64,000 bases of DNA from Allosalinactinospora lopnorensis (GCF_000981225.1 NZ_LAJC01000014.1:32583-96582), one strand, 5' to 3'. Positions 8,656 through 17,985 are shown, numbered from the stretch's first letter. Made by a program: numbers and translations. The notes: generated by a model not told the origin, from the sequence alone.

Positions 8656-9766
8656 TCAGCGGTGGGGATACAGGTCGCGTCGGGCGACGGTGAAGCGGCG
8701 CAGCACGTCGGGGAGCACGTCCACGCCAGTACCGGGGCCTTTCGGCACCGGAAGGGAGCCGTCGTCCAGGACGAACGGCTCTGTGATGTCCTCGGCGTAG
8801 AAGCGGCGGGATGCGGAGACGTCCCCGGGGAGCACGAAACCGGGCAGCGCGGCGAGCGCGAGGTTGGGGGCCCGGCCGACTCCGGTCTCCAGCATCCCGC
8901 CGCACCAGACCGGGACACCGTTCGCGGCGGCGACATCGTGAATGCGCCGGGCTTCCAGGTAACCGCCGACGCGAGCGGGTTTGACGTTGACGATCCGGCA
9001 CGCTCCGAGCGCGATCGCCGTGGCGGCGTCGCGGGCGGAGCCGATCGTCTCGTCGAGGCACAGGGGCGTGCGTACCAGCTTGGCGAGTTCGGCGTGGCCG
9101 CGCAGGTCGTCCTCGGCCAGCGGCTGTTCGATCATCAGCAGGCCGAAATCGTCGAGCCCGCGCAGGTGCTCGGCGTCGGTCAGCGAGTACGCGGTGTTCG
9201 CGTCCACCTGCAGCAGCAGGTCCGCGCCGAACTCGGCGCGGACCGCCCGGACGGGCTCGATGTCCCAGCCGGGCTCGATCTTCAGTTTGATCCGCAGGTA
9301 GCCCTGGGCGAGGTAGTCGGAAACGGCGCCCACCAGCTCGGGAATCGAATCCATGATGCCGACCGAGACCCCGGAGCACCCGGTCGCGCACCGAGCCGAG
9401 GTAGGTGGCCAGCGGCATGCCGTAGGCGCGCATCTCCGCGTCGAGGACCGCGGTTTCCAGCACCGCCTTGGCCAGCGGATGCCCCTTGACCGCTTCGACG
9501 GCCGGGGCGATACGCGCGGCCCCGGGATCCCCGAGGGCGACCACGCGCGGGATGAGGTGGTCGCGGAGTACGAGCTCGGCGCTCGCCGCGAACTCGTCGC
9601 AGTACAGCGGTTCGGGGTCGCCCGCGAACTCCGCCCAGCCCTCCGCGCTGTCGGTGACCACACGGAGCAGGAAGGTGTCCTTCTCCGGCATCGAGCCGAA
9701 CGAGGTCCGGAACACGCCGGTCAGCGGCAGGCGGATGTGGACCAGCTCGATCCGTTCGATCTTCAC
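8656..9766 (-). CDS. o-Succinylbenzoate synthase / N-acylamino acid racemase-like enolase, frameshifted in this sequence
   Basis: GTG start at 9766, overlapping the upstream stop as GTGA. The N-terminal part (capping domain, MKIERIELVHIRLPLTGVF) and the barrel part are in different frames that meet near 9369-9380. The barrel has the full enolase-superfamily set: KLK (RIKLKIEPG), Asp in QVDANTAY, Glu in MIEQPLAEDD, Asp-Glu in LCLDETIG and Lys in VNVKPARVGG. Two missing bases in CCC-GGGGG restore normal length. Isolated from other men genes and next to a GNAT gene, it is more likely an N-succinylamino acid racemase than a menaquinone enzyme. Confidence 0.75.
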
Positions 9767-10659
9767 TGTTGCTCCCGGTGGTGTTCCCTGTGCTCCCGTT
9801 GCTCCTGGCGCGCGAGGTGATACCAGTTGTCGCGCGACATGCCGATGGCGATGAAACCATCGGCCATGGCCGGTACGAACACGTCGCGTACGGCCGCCCG
9901 CCAGCTCGCCGCCTGCCCGGGATCGGTCCGGCGCAGGGCGACGATGTCATCGGGTACCCGGCACCACAGGCCATGGGAGTCCATGACGGTGAGCGGCCCG
10001 CCGTCCGGCGCCCACTCCGGTGCGTGTTCGGGGGAGGACGGGCCGGCTCCTGCGGCCCGGTGGGGCCGGCCGTGCGCGGCGTCCGGGGCGTGCACGCTGT
10101 CCAGCGCCCAGCTCACGGTCAGCCGGTCGGTCTCGTCGCCGTCGTTGGTGCCGTCAGCGAGGGGGCCGTAGAAGTCCACGATGTACTCGTTTGCCACCGC
10201 GCCGAGCTTGACCAGGTTGAAGCGGGCGTTGCGGCTGACGAGTGGATCGAAGGTCCACGTCAGCGACGTCGCCCCGTTTCCCAGCGCCCACGCGCGCTGC
10301 GCGTGTTTGAGCGCGAACCCGATCCCCCGGCCCGGCCTGGCCGACGCCGCGATCAGGGAGTAGGCGCCGCGCGTCCGGGGCGGCCCGAATACGGCGGCGG
10401 CCGCCCCCGCCGGCTCCGGACCGTCTGTGCCGTCGACGTCGTAGGCGACGTGCACGGCTCCCCCGGAATGGACGAGCGCGCGCAGGACGTCGGCGGCCAG
10501 CGGTTCCTGGCCCGGTTCGCTGCCCCAGACCGAGGCGAACAACTCGGCCACCGGTCCCAGCCGCCGCGGGTCGTCCACGGTCTCGATCCGAACGCCCGCA
10601 TGTTCGGCTGTGGTCTCGGCGGCGCGTTCGGCTGCTTCGGTGGCGGTGCGGTTACGCAT
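9763..10659 (-). CDS. GNAT-family acyltransferase (COG3375-like), likely amino acid N-acyltransferase
   Basis: 298 residues from the ATG at 10659, chosen because GGGAGG lies 7 bases upstream. Central blocks (SARPGRGIGFALKHAQRAWAL, LTWTFDPLVSRNARFNLVKL and EYIVDFYG) match the COG3375 GNAT-type family often found beside enolase-superfamily racemases. In Geobacillus kaustophilus a GNAT succinyltransferase, an N-succinylamino acid racemase and a desuccinylase convert D- to L-amino acids; the gene overlap here suggests the first two steps. The middle (residues 190-220) is a low-complexity linker. No desuccinylase is visible nearby. Confidence 0.7.
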   Translation of the reverse strand: MRNRTATEAAERAAETTAEHAGVRIETVDDPRRLGPVAELFASVWGSEPGQEPLAADVLRALVHSGGAVHVAYDVDGTDGPEPAGAAAAVFGPPRTRGAYSLIAASARPGRGIGFALKHAQRAWALGNGATSLTWTFDPLVSRNARFNLVKLGAVANEYIVDFYGPLADGTNDGDETDRLTVSWALDSVHAPDAAHGRPHRAAGAGPSSPEHAPEWAPDGGPLTVMDSHGLWCRVPDDIVALRRTDPGQAASWRAAVRDVFVPAMADGFIAIGMSRDNWYHLARQEQREHREHHREQQ

Positions 10660-11329
10660 CAGCGGCCCTCCCGGTAGCACGTTGGGCGGTCCGTCGGCGA
10701 TGCGCGGTGGCGATGCCGGTGGGCTCGGCGTGCTCGCGATCGGGAGTCGCCTCGACCATGTTCACCCCTACCCCTTTGGTCCCATGGAGTATCTCCGGGA
10801 ACGCGCGGCCTGCTGCGGGGCTGTGGGCCGGTGCCGGCGGTGCGGGGGCCGTGCTGCGGTTCCCCGCGGGTTCCGGCGCGCGAGGCACGCGGCGATCCGG
10901 GGAGCTCCCGGCCTGCGGCAGCGCTCCGCCGTTCCCGCCATGGGCGAGGACATCCTCGGGCGGGCGGAGGGGACAACGGCATCCGCTGGCGTGGCCGCCG
11001 GTGTGCGGCGAACCTTGGGAGACTGCGACGAGCACCGCGGCTCCTCGGGAGTGTCGATCGTGAGCTTGTTCACCCGGTGGCAGGGCTGGACAAACGGTAT
11101 CGCTACCCATATGCCGAAAAAAACAGTCGAATGTTGCTAGTTAGTGGCACTGATCGGCGATTCGTTGCGTTATCTGTCGGCGTGAGAGCGGGGTATCGCG
11201 CCAGCGTCACCCCACCGGGCCGACTCCCGCAAAGACCCTAACCCGACGAACGGGGGAAACCGCCCTTTTCCCTCAACCCCGGCGACCTGCCTCCGAGGCA
11301 AGGGCGCGCGATGAGGGCGGATCATCGAT
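10660..11329. other. Gap with promoter region for the GNAT-racemase-antiporter operon
   Basis: About 670 bases without a convincing gene. Open frames on both strands lack any family pattern. The minus-strand promoter of the operon should lie in the first 100-200 bases. A short AT-richer stretch occurs near 11095-11150. Confidence 0.4.
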
Positions 11330-11505
11330 GCGCGCCACCGGGCCTCGCGGTACGTCGCCCGGACAGAGCAGTGCCTGCGTGGTCGGCATCGCCTCGTCGA
11401 TGGCCGCCCCCATGGTCTGGGGGCCGAAGAACGGCATCGACCAGCCGCCGTGGGCGAAGCCGCCGTCGGTGTCCTCTTCGCGGCCGCCGGGCGACCGTCA
11501 CCCAC
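11330..11505 (-). pseudogene. Remnant of a dihydrofolate reductase-family (RibD C-terminal-like) gene
   Basis: On the minus strand one frame reads EDTDGGFAHGGWSMPFFGP followed by GAAIDEAM and QALL. This is the typical N-terminal region of actinobacterial dihydrofolate-reductase-family proteins (GGFxHGGWxxPYF, then xALLLGRxTY). The continuation ATYREARW is found in a neighbouring frame. The start and the rest of the domain are missing, so this is a decayed fragment rather than a gene. Confidence 0.5.
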
Positions 11506-11944
11506 ACTTTCGGACCGCATTTCCGTGGATCGCCGAACCGCCGGCTGGTTCCTTATCCGGGATGATCGCGATTTTGCTGTCCGGTGATGTGCGGAACGGA
11601 AAAGTCTGCAATTCTCGTTTTTGTTTTCGGGAAAATAATTGCCCGTCGGACTCGTTTCCCTTCCTTCTGCCGCGGATTCCGGTCCGGTGCTCGCCGAAGC
11701 GGCGTGGCACCTCGGCCGAACTGGCGATGTGCCAGTGCACGGCTGGTATCGCCGGTTGTGCGGTGTTGCGGTGCCGGCCCTGGAGCAGGAGAGGTGCCAC
11801 AGGTCTGAGATGTCGTAGAGGCTGCCGGGTCCGCTGCCGGCTTCCGGTGGTTTCGAGCGCTCCGCGCGGTTTGCTCGATTTAGCGTGCGGAATCAATTGA
11901 CCCCGCTGTCCGGAGTGAAATAGAATGGCGAGAAGAATAGCGAT
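11506..11944. other. Gap with AT-richer stretch, no gene seen
   Basis: Holds an AT-richer patch near 11570-11650 with no open frame showing family resemblance. The last bases (a GAGAAGAATAGCGAT-type purine stretch) are likely the leader of the SWIM-finger gene. Confidence 0.4.
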
Positions 11945-12328
11945 ATGAAGGGACGTGAGATGACCGTGGCGGTCGTCCAAGATTACGTCAGCGCATTCTG
12001 TCTGCGGTGCGGTCGCTCCCTCCGTGCTCCCTCCTCCGTCTCCCGTGGCTACGGCCCCACCTGTGTCAGCTATATTCACGAAGCCCGAAAGACCACCGAC
12101 CTCACCGGGTTCCACACCTGGCAGGCCGACAAGGCCGCCGAGCTGATCGAAACCTGCGGCCTCGTGCCCACCAGCCTCCCCGAGGTCTACCGGTCGGTCA
12201 GTAGTGACGGATCGCGGGCCTACTTCAGCACCACGGACGGCTGCACCTGCAAGGCGGGCCGGAACCGGGTGCGGTGCTACCACCGCGCCGGTGTGGCGAT
12301 GCTGCGGACCACCCGCCGCGCTGCGTGA
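11945..12328 (+). CDS. Small Cys-rich protein with DUF6011-like and SWIM-like zinc fingers
   Basis: 127 residues from ATG 11945, or 122 from ATG 11960. The N-terminus has a CxxC finger in FCLRCGRSLRAPSSVSRGYG followed by GPTC, as in the DUF6011-like proteins of actinobacteria and their mobile elements. The C-terminus has CTCKAGRNRVRCYHRAGVAML, a SWIM-type CxC...CxH zinc motif. SWIM fingers mediate DNA or protein contacts. Its 3' end overlaps the read-through end of the decayed folE gene on the other strand. Confidence 0.65.
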   Translation: MKGREMTVAVVQDYVSAFCLRCGRSLRAPSSVSRGYGPTCVSYIHEARKTTDLTGFHTWQADKAAELIETCGLVPTSLPEVYRSVSSDGSRAYFSTTDGCTCKAGRNRVRCYHRAGVAMLRTTRRAA

Positions 12329-13006
12329 CGGGCGGCCCGCCGGCCTTTGAGCTGTCAGGGAGGGGAACGAGCGCGGCGGCCTCGATCACGTGGGGATCGT
12401 TTCGGCCGAGGCTTTTGCGCCCCCTGGCGTGCTGACCGTTGACGCCGGTGAGGGCGAAGAATTCCTGGCGGGAGCGGGTGTCCTGGCGCAGGCTGTCCAG
12501 CAGGGTGGAGGCGACGGTGCGCGAGCCGGTGGCTTGGGCTCCGCGCAGTGTCATGCAGGTGTCTTCGGCCTCGACGACCATTCCGACACCTTTGGGGTGC
12601 AAGTGCTCGCGTAGCCGGTCGGCGGTCTGCTTGGTCAGGCGTTCCTGCGCCTGTGGGCGGCAGGCGAAGTACTCGACGATCGGGGCCGGTTCGGACAGTC
12701 CCAGGATCCGTTCTCCGGGCAGGTAGCGACGTGGGCCACACCGACGAAAGGCAGCGGGTGGCGCTCGCGGACGGAGCGTACGGGGATCGCGCGGGCGAGC
12801 ACGAGTTCGTCGTAGCCCTCGTTGCCGGGAAACGTGGTCAGGTCGAACGGTCGTGGCCTGAGCAGTTCGGCGTAGGCGCGCGCCATCCGCTCGGGCGTGC
12901 TGCGCATGCTCTCGGAGTCGGTGCGGATGCCCAGCGCCCGCAAGAACCGGCCCGCGGCCTGCTCGGCGGCATCGAGGTCGATACCGGTACCGGGTTCGTG
13001 CACCAC
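12225..13006 (-). pseudogene. folE: Decayed GTP cyclohydrolase I (folE)
   Basis: The N-terminal half (EQAAGRFLRALGIRTDSESM, TTFPGNEGYDELVLA) is clear FolE. The frame breaks near 12725-12729, where one G in GG restores VGVAHVGYLPGERILGLS, and continues as IVEYFACRPQAQERLTKQTA and HPKGVGMVVEAEDTCMTLRG. Beyond the frameshift, the zinc site that should read CEHH reads RERH (VRSVRERHPLPF), so the Cys and first His ligands are lost, and LSKLARIVEYF has become LSEPAPIVEYF. These substitutions argue for true decay. No stop is met until 12225, inside the SWIM gene on the other strand. Confidence 0.8.
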
Positions 13007-13068
13007 ATGCAGGGCGGCGTCGGGCGCATGGGCATGTCCTCGCTATTCAATGACGGGGGTGGATGTGG

Positions 13069-13503
13069 TTAGAGGCCGAGGGCGGCCAGCAACGCGAGGA
13101 TGACGGTGGCCACGGCGAACACCCCGTGTCCGGCCACCACGGCCACCGGGAAATGCTGCTCGGCCGGCCCCTGGCCCGCGGCCGTGGCGCCGGGAGCACC
13201 GGCCGAGGCGGCGCGGGCGCGGTAGACGGGGATCCAGCGGAACAGCATCACGAAGCCGAGCACCGCGACCGGCACCAGCAGCGCGACCCCGATCCAGGCG
13301 ATCGCGTGGTTGTCGGTGAACACGTAGCCGATCCACAGGATCAGGCCGAGCGCGGCGAGCGCGAAGTGGCCGAACACCACGCTCGGCGGTAGGTGGGTGG
13401 TCGGCTGCTGCTTTTTCGGCCCGCCCTTGGCGATCCACATGCCCAGCATGACGAAGCCGCCGACGGCGGTGAGCAACCAGGTGACCAGTGCTGCGATAGC
13501 CAT
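13069..13503 (-). CDS. Small integral membrane protein, four predicted helices
   Basis: 144 residues. Hydrophobic segments lie at about residues 4-25, 43-63, 68-90 and 118-142, joined by short loops; a KGGPKKQQPTTH loop follows the first helix and an Ala/Gly-rich loop precedes the last. It has no known motif that I can name. It lies 53 bases downstream of the DUF2231 gene on the same strand and is probably co-transcribed with it. Confidence 0.65.
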   Translation of the reverse strand: MAIAALVTWLLTAVGGFVMLGMWIAKGGPKKQQPTTHLPPSVVFGHFALAALGLILWIGYVFTDNHAIAWIGVALLVPVAVLGFVMLFRWIPVYRARAASAGAPGATAAGQGPAEQHFPVAVVAGHGVFAVATVILALLAALGL

Positions 13504-13556
13504 GTCGTTCTCCTGCTTTCAGTGGTCGAAAGGAGCCGAGGCCACGGAACACCAGG

Positions 13557-14090
13557 TCAACTGTCCGAATCGCGGCCGCGGTACACGTAGCCCTCGGCCT
13601 GAGTGGTCTCGTCGGCGACCCGCACGCCATAGCGGTAGGCGAGTTTGCCACCGAGGAAACCGGACACCGCGAGTACGGCCACGCTCGCCGCTGACAGTGC
13701 GAGCATCCCGATCCCGGTCGGAACCGGTTGGCCGTAGTCGGCCAGCCGCCACACGAGGTTGAGGGCATAGGCGCCGGTGACCGCCAGATTCAGCGTCATG
13801 TGCACCAGCGCGAGGCGGAAGGCCGGTGTGCCGACCGGGATGGCGAACAGGTCCAGCAGGCCCACCAGTGCCGCCGCCACGGCCCCGAGTACGCCGAGAC
13901 CGATCAACCACACCGACCCTTGGGTCAGGAACCCCGGATCGGCCACGAACCGCGAGGCCGCGTCGAACACCAGGCTCGCGATCCACGCCCCGATCGGCAC
14001 GGTGACCAGGATCGGGTGGAACGGGTGCCCGTAGGGGCCGGCCAGTGCTGCGCTCACCGGCTGTTTCGCCTGCGCGTGCGGACCGACCAT
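13557..14090 (-). CDS. DUF2231 family membrane protein
   Basis: 177 residues from the ATG at 14090, chosen because an AGGAGG site lies just upstream. The mark GHPFHPILVTVPIGAWIASL is the DUF2231 signature, with four or so helices following (VWLIGLGVLGAVAAALVGLL, MTLNLAVTGAYALNLVW, MLALSAASVAVLAVSGFLGG). Family members are integral membrane proteins of unknown role with possible metal- or heme-binding His. The gene is divergent from the SufR-like regulator, which may control it. Confidence 0.8.
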   Translation of the reverse strand: MVGPHAQAKQPVSAALAGPYGHPFHPILVTVPIGAWIASLVFDAASRFVADPGFLTQGSVWLIGLGVLGAVAAALVGLLDLFAIPVGTPAFRLALVHMTLNLAVTGAYALNLVWRLADYGQPVPTGIGMLALSAASVAVLAVSGFLGGKLAYRYGVRVADETTQAEGYVYRGRDSDS

Positions 14091-14223
14091 AGCGGGCCTC
14101 CTCATCATCGTTTCGCTAAGAAACATTAGTTTTATTCGTGAGCAGACGCAATGTATGCACGCCAGTCGATGGTGGATTGTTTTCGGCGTATGTGTGTTGG
14201 TGTATCTGAGTTAAGGTGGCCCT

Positions 14224-14934
14224 GTGACCATCGGTGAGGAATCCGGCTCGATCGCGGCCGTCGCCACCTTGGACGACGAGCTGCGCCGCGGGATGTATGA
14301 GTTCATCCGGCGCGCCCGCCGCCCTGTGGGCCGGGACGAAGCCGCCGCCGCGGTCGGGATCTCCCGCAAACTCGCAGCATTCCACCTGGACAAACTCGTC
14401 ACCGCGGGGCTGCTGCAGGCCCAGTTCGAAGCGGTCGGCGGCACCCGCAAGGCAGGGCGTAGGCCGAAGGTCTACGAACCCACCGACGCCGACGTCCGCA
14501 TCAGCATCCCCCAACGCCAGCACGACCTGCTCGCCGGCATCCTGCTTGAGGCCGTGCGTACCGAGGGCGAGGGCGAGAACGCCCGGCAGGCCGCCATACG
14601 CGTCGCACACGACCACGGCCGGCAACTGGGCGCCACCGAGCGGGCGCACACCCGCCTCGGCAAGCTCGGCGCCCAACGTGCGCTGACCCGCGCCGAAGGA
14701 GTGCTCGCCCGGTACGGCTTCGAGCCCGCACGTGAATCACCCACCTGCCTGCGCCTGGTCAACTGTCCCTTCCACCCCATGGCTGCCACCTCCCCTGAAC
14801 TGGTCTGCGGGATCAACCACGCCCTCCTCGCCGGCTTCCTCGTCGGGCTCCATGCCCCTACCGTCGAGGCCGTCCTCGCGCCGCGCGCCGGCGAATGCTG
14901 TGTCCACCTGCGGCAGAGCGCCGAAAGTTCCTGA
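14224..14934 (+). CDS. Helix-turn-helix regulator with C-terminal Cys cluster (SufR/COG2345-like)
   Basis: 236 residues, GTG start. The N-terminal winged helix (RDEAAAAVGISRKLAAFHLD) is followed by an RRPKVYEPT wing. The C-terminus carries Cys at CLRLVNCPFHP, ELVCGINHALL and GECCVHL, the layout of SufR-like and COG2345 regulators, which bind an Fe-S cluster. It probably senses oxidative or iron status and controls the divergent DUF2231 and membrane protein genes from the 133-bp intergenic region. Ligand and targets are inferred from layout. Confidence 0.75.
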   Translation: MTIGEESGSIAAVATLDDELRRGMYEFIRRARRPVGRDEAAAAVGISRKLAAFHLDKLVTAGLLQAQFEAVGGTRKAGRRPKVYEPTDADVRISIPQRQHDLLAGILLEAVRTEGEGENARQAAIRVAHDHGRQLGATERAHTRLGKLGAQRALTRAEGVLARYGFEPARESPTCLRLVNCPFHPMAATSPELVCGINHALLAGFLVGLHAPTVEAVLAPRAGECCVHLRQSAESS

Positions 14935-15059
14935 CCGGGTGTTCTGTCCCGCCACCCCGCGGACGAAGGCGCAGGCGCTGTGTGTTCCGGAGCGGCGCTG
15001 GCAGAACAGCCTGCGCGCGCTCAGACCGGGCGGGAGGGCGGCTCAGACGTGCGGGGGTA

Positions 15060-15195
15060 AGCCCGCCCCCGGATTCGTCGTCCTGCGCGGCGGGGGAGTC
15101 GATCAGGTCGGCATCCCGCCGGTCGGCGATGCTGTAGAAGTTCTGCACGCACACGATCGGCGCGGTCGACTGCGCCTCGGCGATTGGGCCGGTGG
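15060..15195 (-). pseudogene. Fragment of an aldo/keto reductase gene
   Basis: On the minus strand one frame reads IAEAQSTAPIVCVQNFYSIA then DRRDADLIDSPAAQ. This is the conserved AEAQxxxPIVxVQNxYN(L)ADRRDE segment of aldo/keto reductases. Neither the catalytic N-terminal part nor the C-terminus is present, so it is a small relic. Confidence 0.55.
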
Positions 15196-15213
15196 ACGGG
15201 GTACAGGCCGATA

Positions 15214-15248
15214 CGTCCGCCGTCTCCCGAGGAGGGAGCCGGCGGACG
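15214..15248. terminator. Hairpin terminator after the DltE-like SDR gene
   Basis: CGTCCGCC and its complement form an 8-bp stem, extended through an imperfect CTCCC/GGGAG inner stem, 17 bases past the stop of the minus-strand SDR gene. Confidence 0.55.
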
Positions 15249-15265
15249 GCTGTGGCGGACCGAGG

Positions 15266-16012
15266 TCAGCGGCCGGCCTGCATGGCGAAGACCTCGTCGT
15301 AGGTGCCCGTCGCCTCGGCGAAGCGCTGGCGCTTGACCCGCTCGACCAGGATCTGCGGCGCGTCGGGCTGCGACTCGAGCAGGCTCATGGTCTCGGACGC
15401 GAACTCGTCGAGTGGCATGGCCCGCTCGTTGTCCGTCCCGCTGCCCATCAGCGTCGTGCGGGTGAGCGGCGGGGCGAGCTCGATGACCTGCACCGAGGTT
15501 TCGCGCAGCTGCTCGCGCAGGCTCTCTGTGTAGGAGTGGATCGCGGCTTTGGTGGCGCTGTAGGTCGGCGTGGTCGGCAGCGGCACGTACGCCAGCCCCG
15601 ACGTCACCGTGAGGATCGCGGCGTTCGGCTGCTCCACGAGGAACGGCGCGAACGCGTGGACGAGCCGGATCGGGCCGAGCAGGTTGGTCCCGACCGTGCG
15701 TTCGGAGACCTCGAGCGAGCCGGGATCGAGTACTCTCTCGGGAACCATGACCCCGGCCATGGCGATGAGCACATTGAGCTCGGGATGCTGTGTCGTGACG
15801 GTCTCGAACAGCCGGCGGATCGACGCGTCGTCGGTGATGTCGAGCACCTCGCCTTCGATGCCGTCGTGCTCGGCGGCGATCTCGTCGAGCAGCCGGCGGC
15901 GCCGGCCGGCGACGATCACCTTGTTCCCGGCCGCGTGGAACCGGCGGGCGAGTTCGAGGCCGATGCCGGAGGTGCCCCCGGCGACGAGGACGGTGTTGCC
16001 TGTGGTCTTCAA
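15266..16012 (-). CDS. SDR family oxidoreductase (DltE-like)
   Basis: 248 residues from a TTG start at 16012, supported by AAGGAG upstream. The cofactor motif is GGTSGIG (residues 12-18) and the catalytic pair is YSATK near residue 155, with Ser in TVTSGLAY. The sequence resembles the DltE-like group of short-chain dehydrogenases (COG3967). It lies 30 bases downstream of the sugar dehydrogenase-like lipoprotein and is probably in its operon, under the divergent TetR regulator. Confidence 0.85.
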   Translation of the reverse strand: MKTTGNTVLVAGGTSGIGLELARRFHAAGNKVIVAGRRRRLLDEIAAEHDGIEGEVLDITDDASIRRLFETVTTQHPELNVLIAMAGVMVPERVLDPGSLEVSERTVGTNLLGPIRLVHAFAPFLVEQPNAAILTVTSGLAYVPLPTTPTYSATKAAIHSYTESLREQLRETSVQVIELAPPLTRTTLMGSGTDNERAMPLDEFASETMSLLESQPDAPQILVERVKRQRFAEATGTYDEVFAMQAGR

Positions 16013-16042
16013 TTCCGTTCTCCTTCGGATGGATAGGACTGG

Positions 16043-17197
16043 TCAGTCGGGCGGGGCGAGTTCGATGCGCAGGATGCGGTCGTCGCCGGGCCGGGGGGCG
16101 GTGCCGCCCCAGGTCGCCTCGTCGGTGTTCGAGGTCACGATCCACAGGGCGCCGTCCGGGGCCGCCTCGACCGTGCGGATGCGTCCGTACTCGCCGACGT
16201 AGTGGGCGATCGGGTCGCCCGCCGCCTCGCGGCCGTCGACCGGGAGCTGCCAGAGGCGCTGTCCGCCGAGCGCACCCATCCACAGCGACCCTTCGGCGTA
16301 GGCGACCCCGGACGGTGAGGCCTCGTCCGGGTGGATCGTGAAGATCGGCTCCTCGCCGGTGTCACCCTCGATTCCTTCGGTCTCGGGCCAGCCGTAGTCG
16401 GCGCCGGCCTCGAGCACGTTCACCTCGTCCCAGGTGCGGTGGCCGAGCTCGGATGCGTAGACGGTCCCGTCCGGGTCGAAGGTGATGCCCTGGACGTTGC
16501 GGTGTCCGCTGGAGTACACCTCGGTGCCGAACGGGTTGTCCTCGGGGATCAAGCCGTCCAGGCCGATTCGCAGGATCTTGCCGTTCAGCGATTCATCGTC
16601 GGCGGCGTTCTCGGGTTCGAACGCGTCGCCCGTGCCGATCCACAGATGCCCGTCGGGTCCGATACGCAGCCGTCCGCCGTGATGGCGGTCGGCGGGTTCG
16701 ATGCCGTCGAGCAGCACGCGCTCCTGCGTGAGCGAGTCGAAGTCCTCGCCGACCTGCAGGGCGACGACGCGGTTGGTGGGCGACGAGGAGACGTAGGCGA
16801 ACACGGTGCGGTCGGTCTCGAAGTCCGGTGAGGCGGCGAGGCCGAGCAGGCCGCCCTCGGAACTCGTTTCCACGTCGGGAACGTCTCCGACTGGTTCGGC
16901 GTCTCCGCCCTCCGCCGGCACACGCACGATGTCGCCCGACAGCCGCGACGACACCAACGCCGAGCCGTCCGGCAGGAACGCGAGGCCCCATGGCGAGTCG
17001 AGCCCGGTCACCAGCTCGGTGCGCTCGCCCGGCACCAGTCGGTCAGCGTCGGTGGGGAAGGAATCCGTCGCCGGACCCGTCGGGCGATCCGTCTGCGGCG
17101 CCTGCGCGGGCGGCGAGATGCAGCCGCCCAGCCCGAGCGCGACGGCAAGGGCCGTCGCGGACACCGGGGCCGCGGCCATCGTTCTGGTGAACCTCAT
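16043..17197 (-). CDS. PQQ-dependent sugar dehydrogenase-like lipoprotein (GSDH/sorbosone dehydrogenase family)
   Basis: 384 residues from the ATG at 17197 (GGAGG 5 bases upstream). The lipobox LGLGGC near residue 30 predicts a lipid-anchored protein outside the membrane. The six-blade beta-propeller family is shown by [47 protein letters not shown] and [21 protein letters not shown] and GHRN carry residues used for catalysis and PQQ binding in soluble glucose dehydrogenase. With pqqABCDE about 4 kb away the cofactor could be made locally. The substrate is unknown. Confidence 0.8.
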   Translation of the reverse strand: MRFTRTMAAAPVSATALAVALGLGGCISPPAQAPQTDRPTGPATDSFPTDADRLVPGERTELVTGLDSPWGLAFLPDGSALVSSRLSGDIVRVPAEGGDAEPVGDVPDVETSSEGGLLGLAASPDFETDRTVFAYVSSSPTNRVVALQVGEDFDSLTQERVLLDGIEPADRHHGGRLRIGPDGHLWIGTGDAFEPENAADDESLNGKILRIGLDGLIPEDNPFGTEVYSSGHRNVQGITFDPDGTVYASELGHRTWDEVNVLEAGADYGWPETEGIEGDTGEEPIFTIHPDEASPSGVAYAEGSLWMGALGGQRLWQLPVDGREAAGDPIAHYVGEYGRIRTVEAAPDGALWIVTSNTDEATWGGTAPRPGDDRILRIELAPPD

Positions 17198-17210
17198 CTC
17201 AACCTCCACT

Positions 17211-17223
17211 TTATCGATGATAA
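17211..17223. promoter_or_regulatory. Candidate TetR operator in the divergent promoter region
   Basis: TTATCGATGATAA is an inverted repeat (TTATC/GATAA around GAT) just upstream of the lipoprotein ribosome site, in the 86-bp region shared with the tetR gene. A partial second half-type site, CTATCGTTGAT, lies next to the tetR start. Confidence 0.4.
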
Positions 17224-17283
17224 CAATACACTGTTCTCAGTGGAATGCAACCATAGATATCACCGAACTGCTATCGTTGATTC

Positions 17284-17985
17284 GTGAGCGAGCGAGGTGA
17301 GGTGCGCCAGCGGATCATCGATGCGGCGGCGCAACTGCTGCAGTCGCAGGGGCGCGACGCGGTGACCACCCGTGCCGTGAGCGCTGCCGCCGGGGTGCAG
17401 CCGCCGACCATCTACCGGCTCTTCACCGATATGCGCGGCCTGCTGGACGCCGTGGCGTCCGACGGGTTCGATACCTACCTGGTGCGCAAGCACGATCAGG
17501 CTCTGACCGACGACCCGGTGGAGGACCTGCGCACGGGCTGGGATCTCCACGTCCAGTTCGGACTCGAGCACCCGGCCCACTATCTCCTCATGTACGGGCA
17601 GCCGGTTCCCGGTCACCGAACGGCCGCCGCCGAGCGGGCGTCGCAGCGGCTGCGCATGCTCGTCGGACGCATCGCCACGGCGGGCAGGCTCGCGGTCAGT
17701 GTCGAGACCGGCGCCGGCATGATCCACGCCGCCGGTACCGGGGTCACCCTCAGCCTCATCGGAACGGCCCCCGAAGACCGCGACCCCGACCTTCCCCGGC
17801 GACTGCGCGAGGCGACGATCGACTCCATCACCGGTGCCGCGCCCACCGACGCGCGCGACTATGCCCAGCGCGCGGCCGGGCTGAAAGCGGTGCTAGGCGG
17901 GGCGACCGAACTCTTCACGGCCGGCGAGCGCGCGCTCCTCGACGAACTCCTCGACCGCCTCGCGGACGCCCCACTGGCCCGCTGA
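17284..17985 (+). CDS. TetR/AcrR family transcriptional regulator
   Basis: 233 residues, GTG start. The N-terminal HTH reads RQRIIDAAAQLLQSQGRDAV and TTRAVSAAAGVQPPTIYRLF, standard for TetR. The C-terminal ligand domain is not assignable. It is divergent from the sugar dehydrogenase-like gene and SDR, and its own start is 61 bases from a palindrome, so autoregulation and repression of that pair are likely. Confidence 0.85.
   Translation: MSERGEVRQRIIDAAAQLLQSQGRDAVTTRAVSAAAGVQPPTIYRLFTDMRGLLDAVASDGFDTYLVRKHDQALTDDPVEDLRTGWDLHVQFGLEHPAHYLLMYGQPVPGHRTAAAERASQRLRMLVGRIATAGRLAVSVETGAGMIHAAGTGVTLSLIGTAPEDRDPDLPRRLREATIDSITGAAPTDARDYAQRAAGLKAVLGGATELFTAGERALLDELLDRLADAPLAR

Noticed and set aside
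7028..9766. A single 912-residue minus-strand open frame joining the racemase and the antiporter
   Set aside because: Not a fusion. It arises because the frameshift in the racemase leaves a frame that happens to run into the antiporter, which has its own ATG at 8635.
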